Shown here piece after piece: positions 40,813 through 49,394 of a stretch of 64,000 nt of DNA. Under the pieces are notes generated by a model. The model saw nothing but the letters and a program-made list of their open reading frames with translations. It was not told the DNA's origin and ran no database searches. Source of the DNA: Terriglobus albidus. GTDB lineage: Bacteria; Acidobacteriota; Terriglobia; Terriglobales; Acidobacteriaceae. Each line of letters begins with the position of its first letter. Position 1 is the first letter of the stretch. A program made the translations under genes and the position numbers. The stretch spans positions 1 through 64,000 of the forward strand of contig NZ_JAGTAS010000025.1 of NCBI RefSeq assembly GCF_025685425.1. The letters run 5' to 3'.

Positions 40813-40930
40813 ATGGCCACTACCTGCGAAGGCAGGTCTCGAATAGCACCAGGAAGTCATTCGGAGTGGAGCGTCGCGATTGGATCGAAACGCATGGCGC
40901 GCAGTGCCGGAAATATAGCTGGCATCCATG
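40813..40930 (-). pseudogene. 3' relic of an ADOP permease gene with its terminal hairpin
   Basis: On the minus strand 40930-40857 reads, after a one-base shift, A-S-Y-I / P-A-L-R-A-M-R-F-D-P-I-A-T-L-H-S-E-stop, which is nearly the C-terminus of the ADOP permease at 52989 (P-A-L-R-A-M-R-F-D-P-I-T-T-L-H-S-E). The hairpin found after the stop of that gene follows here too (40813-40850). The rest of the gene is gone. The neighbouring rightward frame 40779-40988 is therefore not coding. Confidence 0.8.
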
Positions 40931-40988
40931 CAGGTCGGTTCAATTCCAAAAAGAGCCTTTATCGGTACTCGGTGATTTACGATGCATC

Positions 40989-41765
40989 ATGCGATTTATC
41001 TATTCGACGTTGGTGTTCTGCCTTTGCGCTCCGTTCTGCCACGCACAGGTAGCAACCGATGATGCGACGTTCCTAAAACAAGCGCGTGCGAAATATGACG
41101 CTCCCTTTGAACGGAACCTCCAATCCTTCAGCTGCGCGGTAGAGTTCAACTGGAAGCAACACTTCACCGAGGCCGTGCGTGTCGGCGACGAAGGATCGGA
41201 CGACGAGATCGTCAAGTTCATTCAGCCAATTCGCAATCGTGTCACTGTCACCCGTCAGAACGCAGCAGTGTCGGCTGGAATGACTGAAGGCGAAATGACC
41301 AAGCTTCCCCACGGAGGCATGGCGGAAGGTCTCCTCGAACATGCGGTACAGTACAGCTTGAATAACTGGTTGGCTGCCAGCAATAACGCGATCCTTCCGC
41401 CGGAGGGCACGTCCGCTCACGTTGAGCCGTCCAGGGCGGGCTATAAGCTCGAATTCAAGATTCAAACTTTTGATGTTGAGATGTTGTTCGCCCGAGACAT
41501 GAGTCTCCAGAGCGAAGCGGCGAAGGGATCTACTTCCGACCGCCGGGAGACAGACTTCCGTCCTGGCCCACAGGGATTTCTCTTAACCTCGTTCAAACTA
41601 GGCGAGGATGGAGACTTCAAACCAGGCAATCGGATAATCCTTACCTATACCTATCAAAACGTTGGCGGATTTCAATTACCTGAGCAGGTTGCAATCAACC
41701 GCGAGAGCCATCACGAGGTCTGGCACTACAAGCTGACCGACTGTACCGTGCAAACAACTAAGTGA
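40989..41765 (+). CDS. Hypothetical secreted protein
   Basis: A 258-residue exported protein (signal peptide F-I-Y-S-T-L-V-F-C-L-C-A-P-F-C-H-A, cleavage near HAQ). The frame is open from 40779, but the upstream part lies over repeats and the ADOP relic, so the ATG just before the signal peptide is used. The mature part begins with a helical stretch (F-L-K-Q-A-R-A-K-Y-D-A-P-F), then alternates strands and helices, with F-L-L-T-S-F-K-L-G near the C-terminus. It has the size and style of acidobacterial LolA-like hypotheticals. No family is assigned. Confidence 0.7.
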   Translation: MRFIYSTLVFCLCAPFCHAQVATDDATFLKQARAKYDAPFERNLQSFSCAVEFNWKQHFTEAVRVGDEGSDDEIVKFIQPIRNRVTVTRQNAAVSAGMTEGEMTKLPHGGMAEGLLEHAVQYSLNNWLAASNNAILPPEGTSAHVEPSRAGYKLEFKIQTFDVEMLFARDMSLQSEAAKGSTSDRRETDFRPGPQGFLLTSFKLGEDGDFKPGNRIILTYTYQNVGGFQLPEQVAINRESHHEVWHYKLTDCTVQTTK

Positions 41766-41806
41766 TCGGTCACGATAAATCGGCGTGTAGCTTGGCGGAA
41801 CGATCT

Positions 41807-43006
41807 TTAAAAATCACCGCTAGCTCCTCCGCCTCCCGATTCTCCTCCGCCAAACCGAAACTCTGGATGGGTTGGTTGCGGGGTTGGTGTTATCGATTGC
41901 GGTGTTATCAGACCGAGTACGGCAGAGCCGACGCTCATCGTGTGTTTGTCCTTCCCCGATAAACGCGCGGCCGTGAAGCCATGGCGAACTCCGTCCGGAC
42001 CAAGAGCTAGCCAGCGTCGAAGGAACAGTGAAACGGCAGCCAGTGCTATCCCGAGAAGCATCGGGTCCCAGGTATGCCGCTGCCAGCCTAGGTACGGTTT
42101 ATTGGTGATAAGGGTGAGGACGGCAGTAACCGCGCCGACCGCGAGGATGAGGCGATCCTTCTGGCGAACACCGTGTGTGAGTATGAGGGGCGGCAGGCAC
42201 CATATAAGCACCCACGTCGTCCAGTAGAACAGGTCAGCGGATTTCGAGGTGAAACGCGTGAGAAGCCCTAAATGCAAAAGCAAGCTGAAATCTGAAATTT
42301 TGAGATTGAAGCTCAGATATATACCGAGCCATAGAAACGCCTCTGAGAGCGAGTACGCATCCTCAAAGTAATCGAAGCGGTGGCGGGAGCGAATGGAGGC
42401 TATACAGATCAGCCCAGCCGCATACAACACCGCGATGGAGACATGTTGCGCCGGGTGAGATGGAGTCCAGCAAGCTGGCAGGAAGATGACGAAGATCATT
42501 GCGGCGGGAAATGCGTACCAGAGATTGAAGCGGTACCAGATCCAGAGCGAAGCCACCGCGCCAACGGCAAGAATCACAGACTGCATTTCGCGCGAGGGGT
42601 AGAGAACGCTGATAAAGGCGGATTCCAGTCCTACGCACAGACAAGCAACCGCACAGACGGCGAGTGCTTCCTCGATTCCGTAGCGATACAGACGAGCCTG
42701 GGTTACGGCGACCTCGGCCGTCGCGTAGCAGACAGCAGCGAAGATCAATAGGAAGATTCCTGTGGTTTGTTGCGACGGCCTCGAAAGAAAGATCGTGAAG
42801 AACAGCCCGATTGCGCCGGCTACGCCGACTACGGTGAAGAAGAAAAGTACGAGCCTCAAAAAGATGTTGGTGGTGCGCAGGTCGGAGACGGTGTCTTGTT
42901 CAAGGAGCTGGTACTGATCCTTGCTGAGGAAACCGTCTCCGCTCCATTGCCTCAGGAATTTGCGGGCACGCAGAGTCTCTTCGCTCGATTCCGTATAAAT
43001 TCTCAC
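41807..43006 (-). CDS. Polytopic membrane protein, DUF2157/DUF4401-like, with Gly-rich tail
   Basis: A 399-residue protein with a short N-terminal helical region (F-L-R-Q-W-S-G-D-G-F-L-S-K-D-Q), then about ten membrane helices. The C-terminus is glycine-rich (F-G-G-G-E-S-G-G-G-G-A-S-G-D-F), a tail otherwise known from TPM-domain membrane proteins. The N-terminal 'W...G.ls.dQ' pattern resembles DUF2157. Its start codon overlaps the stop of the gene at 43003 (ATGA), so the two are translationally coupled and probably form a complex. Function unknown. Confidence 0.8.
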   Translation of the reverse strand: MRIYTESSEETLRARKFLRQWSGDGFLSKDQYQLLEQDTVSDLRTTNIFLRLVLFFFTVVGVAGAIGLFFTIFLSRPSQQTTGIFLLIFAAVCYATAEVAVTQARLYRYGIEEALAVCAVACLCVGLESAFISVLYPSREMQSVILAVGAVASLWIWYRFNLWYAFPAAMIFVIFLPACWTPSHPAQHVSIAVLYAAGLICIASIRSRHRFDYFEDAYSLSEAFLWLGIYLSFNLKISDFSLLLHLGLLTRFTSKSADLFYWTTWVLIWCLPPLILTHGVRQKDRLILAVGAVTAVLTLITNKPYLGWQRHTWDPMLLGIALAAVSLFLRRWLALGPDGVRHGFTAARLSGKDKHTMSVGSAVLGLITPQSITPTPQPTHPEFRFGGGESGGGGASGDF

Positions 43007-44007
43007 TCCGGCCTCCCAAAGCGACGCCCGATCTGGACAAGCATCGCGATCATTGCGATGGCGGTGAACACGAAGTAGACCAGGACAAAGGTGCTGTCCA
43101 TGGCGTTGCTGATGATCCTCCAGCTAACACCCACATAGCCGTAGACGGCGGCGTAGGCGACGAAGACAAACTGCCGGCGCTTCACGCCCCAGGCGAGAGA
43201 TGCCGCACATGCGATCAGCAGACCGACAAGCCATAGACCATGGTCTCGCCAATCGAAGACTCCGGAAAGGATTGCCCAGAATAGTACGTTGGCAGCGACG
43301 TTCAGATACGTAGTAAAAAAATGCTGCTTCACGTTGAGGCGCTCAAGAATCGCTCCAGCTGCACCGATCACCAAACAGTAAACCAAGGCATAGCCCCGGT
43401 ATGTCGTGTCCTGATGAGACGGCCAATGCGAGATAGTGAGTCCGAACCATCCCGCAAGTGAGGACAGAGCGAGAGACAGCACAAAGCGATTGTCGAAACG
43501 ATAGGCAAGGAAGAAAAAGAGGAGGGCGGTGGCCAGCAGATAAAGATCCCACTGACCGGATAGGACGTGGAACCGACGCTCCAGGTAGGCGAGTTCGACG
43601 CACCAGACAAGGCAGCCGAGATAGAGCACATAGTCGAAGATCGCAGTCGGTGAAACCACCTCCGCAACCGACCAGGCGGACGCGCGGGAAAAGCTATACC
43701 AAAAAGAGGCGGCGAGAATGATAGAGAGAACAGCAAGGACGAGTACATCACCGAGTTGCTGCGACCAGGTGGAGACAGTCCAGCCAAGTCCGGCAACAAA
43801 CGCCAGGACACCTGCATAGAGCAGAAGGTTGAGCTCAAGCGAGAGGGAGAAAGGTTGTCGGCGGGAGAGGCTCGCTAAATGAGCCTGCTGCTCAGTCGAG
43901 ATTGCACCTTGCTCCTTCCAGAACTCCAGGCGAGCGAGGATGGTCATAGCGCTTTCAACCTCCGAACGTGAAGCAGCATGACTGTGCTGAGTATTCGATT
44001 CCGACAT
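43003..44007 (-). CDS. DUF2157-like polytopic membrane protein
   Basis: A 334-residue protein from ATG 44007. The soluble N-terminus carries L-E-F-W-K-E-Q-G-A-I-S-T-E-Q-Q-A-H-L, the typical start of DUF2157 proteins. About nine to ten membrane helices follow (for example L-L-L-Y-A-G-V-L-A-F-V-A-G-L-G-W). The frame is open to 44172, but the upstream part overlaps a decayed gene and has no ribosome site. First gene of the pair with the Gly-tailed protein. Both are similar in layout and could be old duplicates. Confidence 0.82.
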   Translation of the reverse strand: MSESNTQHSHAASRSEVESAMTILARLEFWKEQGAISTEQQAHLASLSRRQPFSLSLELNLLLYAGVLAFVAGLGWTVSTWSQQLGDVLVLAVLSIILAASFWYSFSRASAWSVAEVVSPTAIFDYVLYLGCLVWCVELAYLERRFHVLSGQWDLYLLATALLFFFLAYRFDNRFVLSLALSSLAGWFGLTISHWPSHQDTTYRGYALVYCLVIGAAGAILERLNVKQHFFTTYLNVAANVLFWAILSGVFDWRDHGLWLVGLLIACAASLAWGVKRRQFVFVAYAAVYGYVGVSWRIISNAMDSTFVLVYFVFTAIAMIAMLVQIGRRFGRPE

Positions 44008-44101
44008 ATTACATGCCGGCACACGAGAGGCCGAGTAGTTACTCAAAAGCCATCTTTGGGCGGACTTCCGTCCTTGGCACAGAGATTTCTCTCCTGAGGA
44101 C

Positions 44102-44303
44102 TCATCCAGACCGGCGAGAGCATTCGTCTCGGTATTTGCCATTTTCATCGGTATGGTAGTCCACAAATGCAAAGCTCATCGCCGATATGGGATGTCCCGT
44201 GCGACCGTTGATTACACGGACATGGATCGTAGCAGTTTGTCCGAAAAACACGGTTGGAACAGCGGGCGGACTGAAAGCATAAAAGCAACGCGAGCTTCAG
44301 CAT
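44102..44303 (-). pseudogene. Remnant of a small secreted protein gene with one frameshift
   Basis: On the minus strand ATG at 44303 starts M-L-K-L-A-L-L-L-C-F-Q-S, a typical signal-peptide start. In the frame one base off the protein continues P-P-A-V-P-T-V-F-F-G-Q-T-A-T-I-H-V-R-V-I-N-G-R-T-G-H-P-I-S and then V-D-Y-H-T-D-E-N-G-K-Y-R-D-E-C-S before a TGA. The 'V-I-N-G-R-T-G-P-I' start recalls carboxypeptidase-regulatory-like beta domains. The length is not a multiple of three, and the body is truncated. Confidence 0.5.
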
Positions 44304-44396
44304 TACGGCTTTGAAGCGTCATCGTTCATGCTTTCCATAATAGATTTCACACCTTGTTGGCCATGGCGTTCCGCGACCAGGAATTGATATCTTTTT

Positions 44397-44512
44397 TAGA
44401 GCATTTTTCCTGTTGTTGGGTATCCCGGAAGAGGAGTGCAGCGGCGTTTTCATTGCGGAAAACGCCCATAAATGCGGAATCCCTACGCTGCACCTACAGG
44501 AAAAATGCTCTA
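44397..44512. repeat. MITE-like palindromic element, copy 7
   Basis: Full-length copy (TAGAGCATTTTTCCTGTTGT to TACAGGAAAAATGCTCTA) ending 34 bases before the xylanase ATG. The xylanase promoter must therefore lie in or before the element. Confidence 0.92.
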
Positions 44513-44546
44513 CGCCGAAGAAATCGTTTTCTCGCCGGAGCCACAC

Positions 44547-46709
44547 ATGAAACGCCTCGCCCTCGCCCTTCTCGTGATTGCCGCCATCTCCGCGCACGCA
44601 CAGCCTCCGGCCCCCGCCACACCCACAACGCTCAAGGACGCTTACTTGCCCTACCTCCGCGTCGGCGCAGCGCTGAACAACGCTCAGTTTGAAGAGCGCG
44701 ACCTCCTCACCAAGGACATCATCGCCGCGAACTTCAACACCATCAGCCCGGAGAATGTCCTCAAGTGGGAGGTCGTTCAGCCCGGCGTCGACAAGTACAA
44801 CTTCGATCCCGCCGATAAATACGTCGCCTTCGGCGAGAAGCACCACATGTTCATCGTCGGCCACTGCCTCGTCTGGCACAGCCAGACGCCCAGGTGGGTC
44901 TTTGAAGACGCCGATGGCAAGCCCCTCACCCGCGACGCTCTTCTCGCCCGCATGCGCGACCACATCCACACCATCGTCGGCCGCTACAAAGGCCGCATCC
45001 AGGGCTGGGATGTCGTCAACGAAGCCATCGCCGACGACGGCACCATGCGCCAGTCCAACTGGTACAAGATCATCGGCGACGACTTCATCGCCAAGGCCTT
45101 CGAGTACGCCCACGAAGCCGACCCCGCCGCCGAGCTCTACTACAACGACTACTCCCTCGAAAACGAAGCCAAGCGCCAAGGCGCACTCGCCCTGGTCAAA
45201 AAGCTCAAGGCCGCCGGCATTCCGATCAACGGAGTCGGCCTGCAGGGCCACATGAAGATCGACCGCCCCACCCCCGCCGTCGAAGCGCAGACCATCGAAG
45301 ACTTCGCAGCGCTCGGCGTCCGCGTTAACATCTCCGAGCTCGACATCGACGTCCTGCCCCGCACCAGCGTCCTCGACTCCGCCGATGTCTCGGCCACCGC
45401 CAAGGGCGACTCGAACTCCAACCCCTACAAAGATGGCCTGCCCGAAGAGATGCAGCAGCGCCTCGCCCAGCGCTACGCCGAATTCTTCCAGGTCTTCCTC
45501 GAGCACTCCAACCAGATGGGCCGCATCACCCTCTGGGGCGTCGACGACGGCCACACCTGGCTCAACAATTTCCCCACACGTGGCCGCACCAACCACCCGC
45601 TCCTCTGGGACCGCCAGGGCAAGCCCAAGCCCGCCTTCTTTGCCGTCCTCAAGACCGCCATTGACTGGAAGGCCGCCCACCGAGGCCCGGCGAGCTCAAC
45701 CACGCCTCGCCCTACCGGCATCGAGCTCGTGAAGGCCCTCACCAAACCCAAAGGCTTCCGCGCTCCGTCTGAGAGAGACTTCGGCGGTTACCTCCTCGTC
45801 TACTTCAAGGACCAGACGCAGGCCGCCTACCTCGCCGTCAGCAAAGATGGTTATACCTTCACCGACATCAATGACGGCCAGCCCATCTTCCTCGGCACAG
45901 AGCTCGCCGAGCAGAAGGGCGTCCGCGACCCGCACATCACCCGCGGGCCCGACGGAGCCTTCTATCTCGCGATGACGGACCTGCACATCTTCGGCCAGCG
46001 CGCAGGCATCTTCAAAACACCCTTCCAGCGCCCGGTAGAGGAGTGTGGATGGGGCAACAACCGCGCTCTCGTCCTCATGAAGTCCTACGACCTCATCCAC
46101 TGGTCGCACTCAGACTTCCGCGTCGACACAGCCTTCCCGGCGCTCGGCAACATCTGCACCGCCTGGGCGCCGGAGACCATCTACGATCCCGCGAAAATGG
46201 TCTACTTCACCATGCGCTACGGCCCCAAGGGCAGCGACGTCTACTATGCCTACACGGACCCGGCCTTCACCAGGCTCGAAACCAAACCGGAACTTCTCGC
46301 CCACACCGACGGCGCGGACGGCGACATCACGCCCTTCCATGGCAAGTACGAGCTCTACTTCGTCTCCGATGCGAAGATTCGTCACGGCGTCTCGAGCACG
46401 CTCACCGGCGGCTACCAGATGGATCCGCAGCGGATCGACCCCGAAAAAGTCTCCACCGAAGCGCCCACCACCTTCAAACGTCTCGGTACGGACAAGTACG
46501 TCCTCATGTATGACGTGTATGGCGCGCGACCCAGCAACATGGGTTTCAGCGAGACAACGGACTTCCAGCAGTTCACCAACCTCGGCCGCTTCAATGAAGG
46601 CGTCATGAAGACCACAAACTTCACCAGCCCCAAGCACGGCGCAGGCACGTACCTGACGGCAGCAGAACTCAAAGCCATCGCAGATCACTGGCATGTGCCA
46701 CTGCAATAG
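44547..46709 (+). CDS. Secreted endo-1,4-beta-xylanase, GH10 fused to a GH43-like domain
   Basis: A 720-residue exported glycosidase. Signal peptide R-L-A-L-A-L-L-V-I-A-A-I-S-A-H-AQ. GH10 TIM barrel about 28-390: V-G-H-C-L-V-W-H-S-Q near 104-113, acid/base Glu159 in WDVVNEAI, nucleophile Glu264 in NISELDID, and W-G-V-D-D-G-H-T-W-L. The C-terminal ~310 residues resemble a five-bladed GH43-type propeller: K-G-V-R-D-P-H-I-T-R-G-P-D-G-A-F-Y-L, then T-A-W-A-P-E-T-I-Y-D, then D-G-A-D-G-D-I-T-P-F. It should cleave xylan and perhaps trim arabinose or xylose. GGAG precedes the ATG at 44547. Codon third positions are almost all C or G, more so than in the neighbours. Confidence 0.93.
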   Translation: MKRLALALLVIAAISAHAQPPAPATPTTLKDAYLPYLRVGAALNNAQFEERDLLTKDIIAANFNTISPENVLKWEVVQPGVDKYNFDPADKYVAFGEKHHMFIVGHCLVWHSQTPRWVFEDADGKPLTRDALLARMRDHIHTIVGRYKGRIQGWDVVNEAIADDGTMRQSNWYKIIGDDFIAKAFEYAHEADPAAELYYNDYSLENEAKRQGALALVKKLKAAGIPINGVGLQGHMKIDRPTPAVEAQTIEDFAALGVRVNISELDIDVLPRTSVLDSADVSATAKGDSNSNPYKDGLPEEMQQRLAQRYAEFFQVFLEHSNQMGRITLWGVDDGHTWLNNFPTRGRTNHPLLWDRQGKPKPAFFAVLKTAIDWKAAHRGPASSTTPRPTGIELVKALTKPKGFRAPSERDFGGYLLVYFKDQTQAAYLAVSKDGYTFTDINDGQPIFLGTELAEQKGVRDPHITRGPDGAFYLAMTDLHIFGQRAGIFKTPFQRPVEECGWGNNRALVLMKSYDLIHWSHSDFRVDTAFPALGNICTAWAPETIYDPAKMVYFTMRYGPKGSDVYYAYTDPAFTRLETKPELLAHTDGADGDITPFHGKYELYFVSDAKIRHGVSSTLTGGYQMDPQRIDPEKVSTEAPTTFKRLGTDKYVLMYDVYGARPSNMGFSETTDFQQFTNLGRFNEGVMKTTNFTSPKHGAGTYLTAAELKAIADHWHVPLQ

Positions 46710-46754
46710 ACAAACCGGGGAGCACCCTATAACTAGCTTCTAATAAGCAGTCGC

Positions 46755-46870
46755 TAAAGCATTTTCCCTATAGGTGTAGTCCAGAGCATCTGCATCTATG
46801 GGCGTTTTCCGCAATGAAAATGCCGCTACACGCCCCTTCCGGGATACCCAGCAATAGGGAAAATGCTCTA
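46755..46870. repeat. MITE-like palindromic element, copy 8, inverted
   Basis: Full-length copy in the opposite orientation (TAAAGCATTTTCCCTATAGG to ATAGGGAAAATGCTCTA). It lies between the xylanase stop and the start of the secreted protein at 46918. Confidence 0.9.
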
Positions 46871-46917
46871 AACAGGTCGGAGAGTATCTTGGCGGAGTCA
46901 AACGTATACTGGCAGCC

Positions 46918-47487
46918 ATGCGACTGATGTGGATTACCGTGATCGGCTTGATGGCGGGTTTCTTCCCCGCTGCCAGTAAGGCTCAGACGCCAGAAGTCCC
47001 GATCCATGTATCGCTGTGCGAGGTCAAAGCGCATCCAGAGAAATATCTAAAGAAATTAGTCGAGTTCACTGCTGTTGCTTCGCATGGCTTTGAAGATTCG
47101 ATGCTGGAGGACGCTCAATGTCCATGGCCAAGCAGCGGTCCGGGAGTCTGGATGGAATACGGCGGTAGTCGGTCTACGGACACAATGTATTGCTGCGGGT
47201 TTTCACCTAAACCGACTCGCGACAAACCTCTCGTTGTTGAAGGCATCCCGTTAAGCCTCATCGAAGATGAGAAGTTCCAAGAGTTCGATGCTAGCCTGCA
47301 CCCAAAGCATTCGAAGCCACAGCGAGCGTCGCACACGGTGAAGGCCACCTTACGCGGCCGCGTTTTCGGACGGTATGAAGGGATTGCCGGCACGCAGCAG
47401 AGCCCGGCATGGCGAGGTTATGGTCATATGGGATGCTGCATGCTGTTCGTTGTCACACAGGTGTTTTCAGTTGATAGGCCAAGCTGA
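46918..47487 (+). CDS. Hypothetical secreted protein with cysteine-rich mature domain
   Basis: A 189-residue exported protein (signal peptide W-I-T-V-I-G-L-M-A-G-F-F-P-A-A-S-K-AQ). The mature part starts I-H-V-S-L-C-E-V-K-A-H-P-E-K-Y-L-K-K-L-V-E-F-T, a pattern like OB-fold or NlpE-like small proteins where 'K..pekY.gk.V...g' begins the first strands. Five further cysteines (QCPW, YCCG, GCCM) suggest disulfides or metal binding. I do not recognise a named family. Two members of this type of hypothetical usually lie scattered in acidobacterial genomes, as far as I recall. Confidence 0.75.
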   Translation: MRLMWITVIGLMAGFFPAASKAQTPEVPIHVSLCEVKAHPEKYLKKLVEFTAVASHGFEDSMLEDAQCPWPSSGPGVWMEYGGSRSTDTMYCCGFSPKPTRDKPLVVEGIPLSLIEDEKFQEFDASLHPKHSKPQRASHTVKATLRGRVFGRYEGIAGTQQSPAWRGYGHMGCCMLFVVTQVFSVDRPS

Positions 47488-47608
47488 TGAATCTATTTAG
47501 ACCGTAAAGGTGGGTCGGGTTCCGTCGACTCTAAACCTATATGGTCGTTCGATAGTATTGATCGGGCTCGCTGCCGCCACGTTTGGCATCAACTGATAAG
47601 GTTGAGCC

Positions 47609-48478
47609 ATGGAAGTGCACTTGATTGATGGAACCTATGAGCTCTTTAGGCATTTTTATGCTCTTCCCTCAGCCAAAGACAGCGAAGGTCGCGAGGTGGC
47701 CGCTGTGCGCGGTGTTCTCGGTTCACTTCTGGGCATGATGCGCGCAGGTACGACGCACATCGGTGTGGCTACTGACCATGTGATTGAGTCCTTCCGGAAT
47801 CAAATGTGGCCTGAATACAAGACCGGCGAGGGTGTAGAACCCCAGTTGCTCGCACAGTTTCCGTTGCTGGAGGAGGCGCTCCGTGCGCTCGGAGTCGTAG
47901 TGTGGGCCATGGAAGAATACGAGGCAGATGATGCGCTGGCATCGGCGGCGTTTCTCGCACAGAACGATGTTCGAGTGGAGCGCGTGATCATCAGCACCCC
48001 GGACAAGGATCTTGCTCAGTGCGTTGTCGGCACACGCGTTGTGCAACTCGATCGACGCAGGCGCCTCGAACGCGATGAACAGGGAGTTGTCCAGAAGTTT
48101 GGAGTCAAACCAGGCTCCATTCCGGACTATCTCGCCTTGGTCGGTGACACATCCGATGGCTATCCGGGGCTGCCAGGGTGGGGCGCCAAGTCTGCCTCTG
48201 CCGTTCTCTCTCGCTTCGGCAAACTGGAAGCGATCCCGTCCGACCCACGAGATTGGCAGGTGAACGTTTCCAATCCGAAAGGCCTCTCCGAGGTTCTCAA
48301 TAGTAAGCGAGATCTGGCCTTTCTATTCCGAGACCTTGCTACCCTTCGAACCGATCTTCCGCTGTTCGCAACTGTTGACGATCTGCTTTGGAAAGGTCCT
48401 ACGACCACCTTTCCTCTTATAGCGGATCGCTTGGACAAGGCGAGCTTTTCGAAAGAGCGCGTTCCACGTTCCTATTGA
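47609..48478 (+). CDS. Stand-alone 5'-3' exonuclease (FEN/Pol I 5'-nuclease domain)
   Basis: A 289-residue protein equal to the 5'-nuclease domain of DNA polymerase I without the polymerase. Metal-binding acids are all visible: Asp7 in HLIDGTYELF, Asp in V-A-T-D-H, Glu and Asp-Asp in E-E-Y-E-A-D-D-A-L, Asp-x-Asp in S-T-P-D-K-D-L, and L-V-G-D-T-S-D-G-Y-P-G-L-P-G-W-G-A-K-S-A, the helix-hairpin-helix region. It should remove RNA primers or flaps. A separate polymerase I is expected elsewhere. No clear ribosome site besides GGTTGAG. Length and domain limits fit. Confidence 0.92.
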   Translation: MEVHLIDGTYELFRHFYALPSAKDSEGREVAAVRGVLGSLLGMMRAGTTHIGVATDHVIESFRNQMWPEYKTGEGVEPQLLAQFPLLEEALRALGVVVWAMEEYEADDALASAAFLAQNDVRVERVIISTPDKDLAQCVVGTRVVQLDRRRRLERDEQGVVQKFGVKPGSIPDYLALVGDTSDGYPGLPGWGAKSASAVLSRFGKLEAIPSDPRDWQVNVSNPKGLSEVLNSKRDLAFLFRDLATLRTDLPLFATVDDLLWKGPTTTFPLIADRLDKASFSKERVPRSY

Positions 48479-48519
48479 CGCGGGAAGCTGTACTGTCGGG
48501 ACGAAGGGCTAGGACATAT

Positions 48520-49116
48520 CTAGCCTGCCGCGACCTTCGCTTTTGCTACTGAATCGTTTGCGATGATGCGACGCAGGGCGAGTGATCCTAACAGGCCTGA
48601 CGACACCCCACCCACGACTCCGATATAAGTCCAAAGCGTTGCGTCTCCAGCGAGTCCGCCGCCGAATGCCGTCATAAGCTTGCTAGCGATGGGGAGACCT
48701 GATCCAACGGTAACAATTCCAGCGCACGCGGCAGTCCCGGCCAGGGCAAGCACTGCTTGCGTTGTTCGGTTTCGAAGAGCCAGGCCCAGACTCAAGCCGA
48801 AGGCAAGAAACGCTGTCAGGATGTCGAAAGGGATTCCGACCAGAGACCACACACCGAGAAAAGCCAGGGTCGCCAAAGCGCTCGCGCGAAAGACCGGTCC
48901 TACTCCTGCTTGAAACAACGCCGGCACGGACTTGCGCTGACAGAAAAAGATGATCGCTGCTGCCAGACCGAAGGAAACGATGTGGGCAATCCACTGGGCA
49001 GGAGTCATGGTGTTGCCATGCAGACCGGTAAATCCGTGAGCCAGGAAAGAATGACTGCCCAAACCGATTGTCATACCAGCAACATTAGCGACAAACCACC
49101 GTCCGAAGATGTTCAT
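48520..49116 (-). CDS. Hypothetical polytopic membrane protein
   Basis: A 198-residue inner-membrane protein with about five to six hydrophobic helices (V-A-N-V-A-G-M-T-I-G-L-G at the N-terminus, W-I-A-H-I-V-S-F-G-L-A-A-A-I-I-F-F, I-L-T-A-F-L-A-F-G-L-S-L-G-L-A-L, and A-V-L-A-L-A-G-T-A-A-C-A-G-I-V-T-V-G). It ends in a short charged tail (N-D-S-V-A-K-A-K-V). No catalytic or transport motif is seen. Convergent with the exonuclease gene. Confidence 0.78.
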   Translation of the reverse strand: MNIFGRWFVANVAGMTIGLGSHSFLAHGFTGLHGNTMTPAQWIAHIVSFGLAAAIIFFCQRKSVPALFQAGVGPVFRASALATLAFLGVWSLVGIPFDILTAFLAFGLSLGLALRNRTTQAVLALAGTAACAGIVTVGSGLPIASKLMTAFGGGLAGDATLWTYIGVVGGVSSGLLGSLALRRIIANDSVAKAKVAAG

Positions 49117-49394
49117 GATCGCTCACACCTCAAGTGCATCATGCTATCCGTGATCTTGCCCGGAGGCAATCCGGAAAGTTTCGGCGTCAATTGCCGACTT
49201 CGGCCATGCCATTCATCGAGATTCAGTCAGAGACGAGTCCAACTGCATCCTCTCCGAAATGCCCGGATATAATTTCGTGGCCGCAAAATGCCAATGATCG
49301 GGGATTCGAATCATTGAAACGTAGATCGATCGCATTCGGAATGGGAACGTCCCGTCTGTCCCCGGGTTTCATAGGTTTCATAATCCCCAATCGT

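Noticed and set aside
40779-40988. N-terminal extension of the secreted protein starting at 40989
   Set aside because: The extension lies on repeat sequence and antisense to the ADOP relic, and the signal peptide begins at 40989.
44319-45680. A 453-codon leftward open frame opposite the xylanase
   Set aside because: It is antisense to a clear GH10 gene with C/G third positions, has valine/glycine-rich low-complexity content and no domain; its last part runs into the MITE-like element.
49301-49325. GGGGATTCGAATCATTGAAAC looked like a tRNA T-arm
   Set aside because: No acceptor or anticodon stem could be found around it; GATTCGAATC is simply a palindrome.
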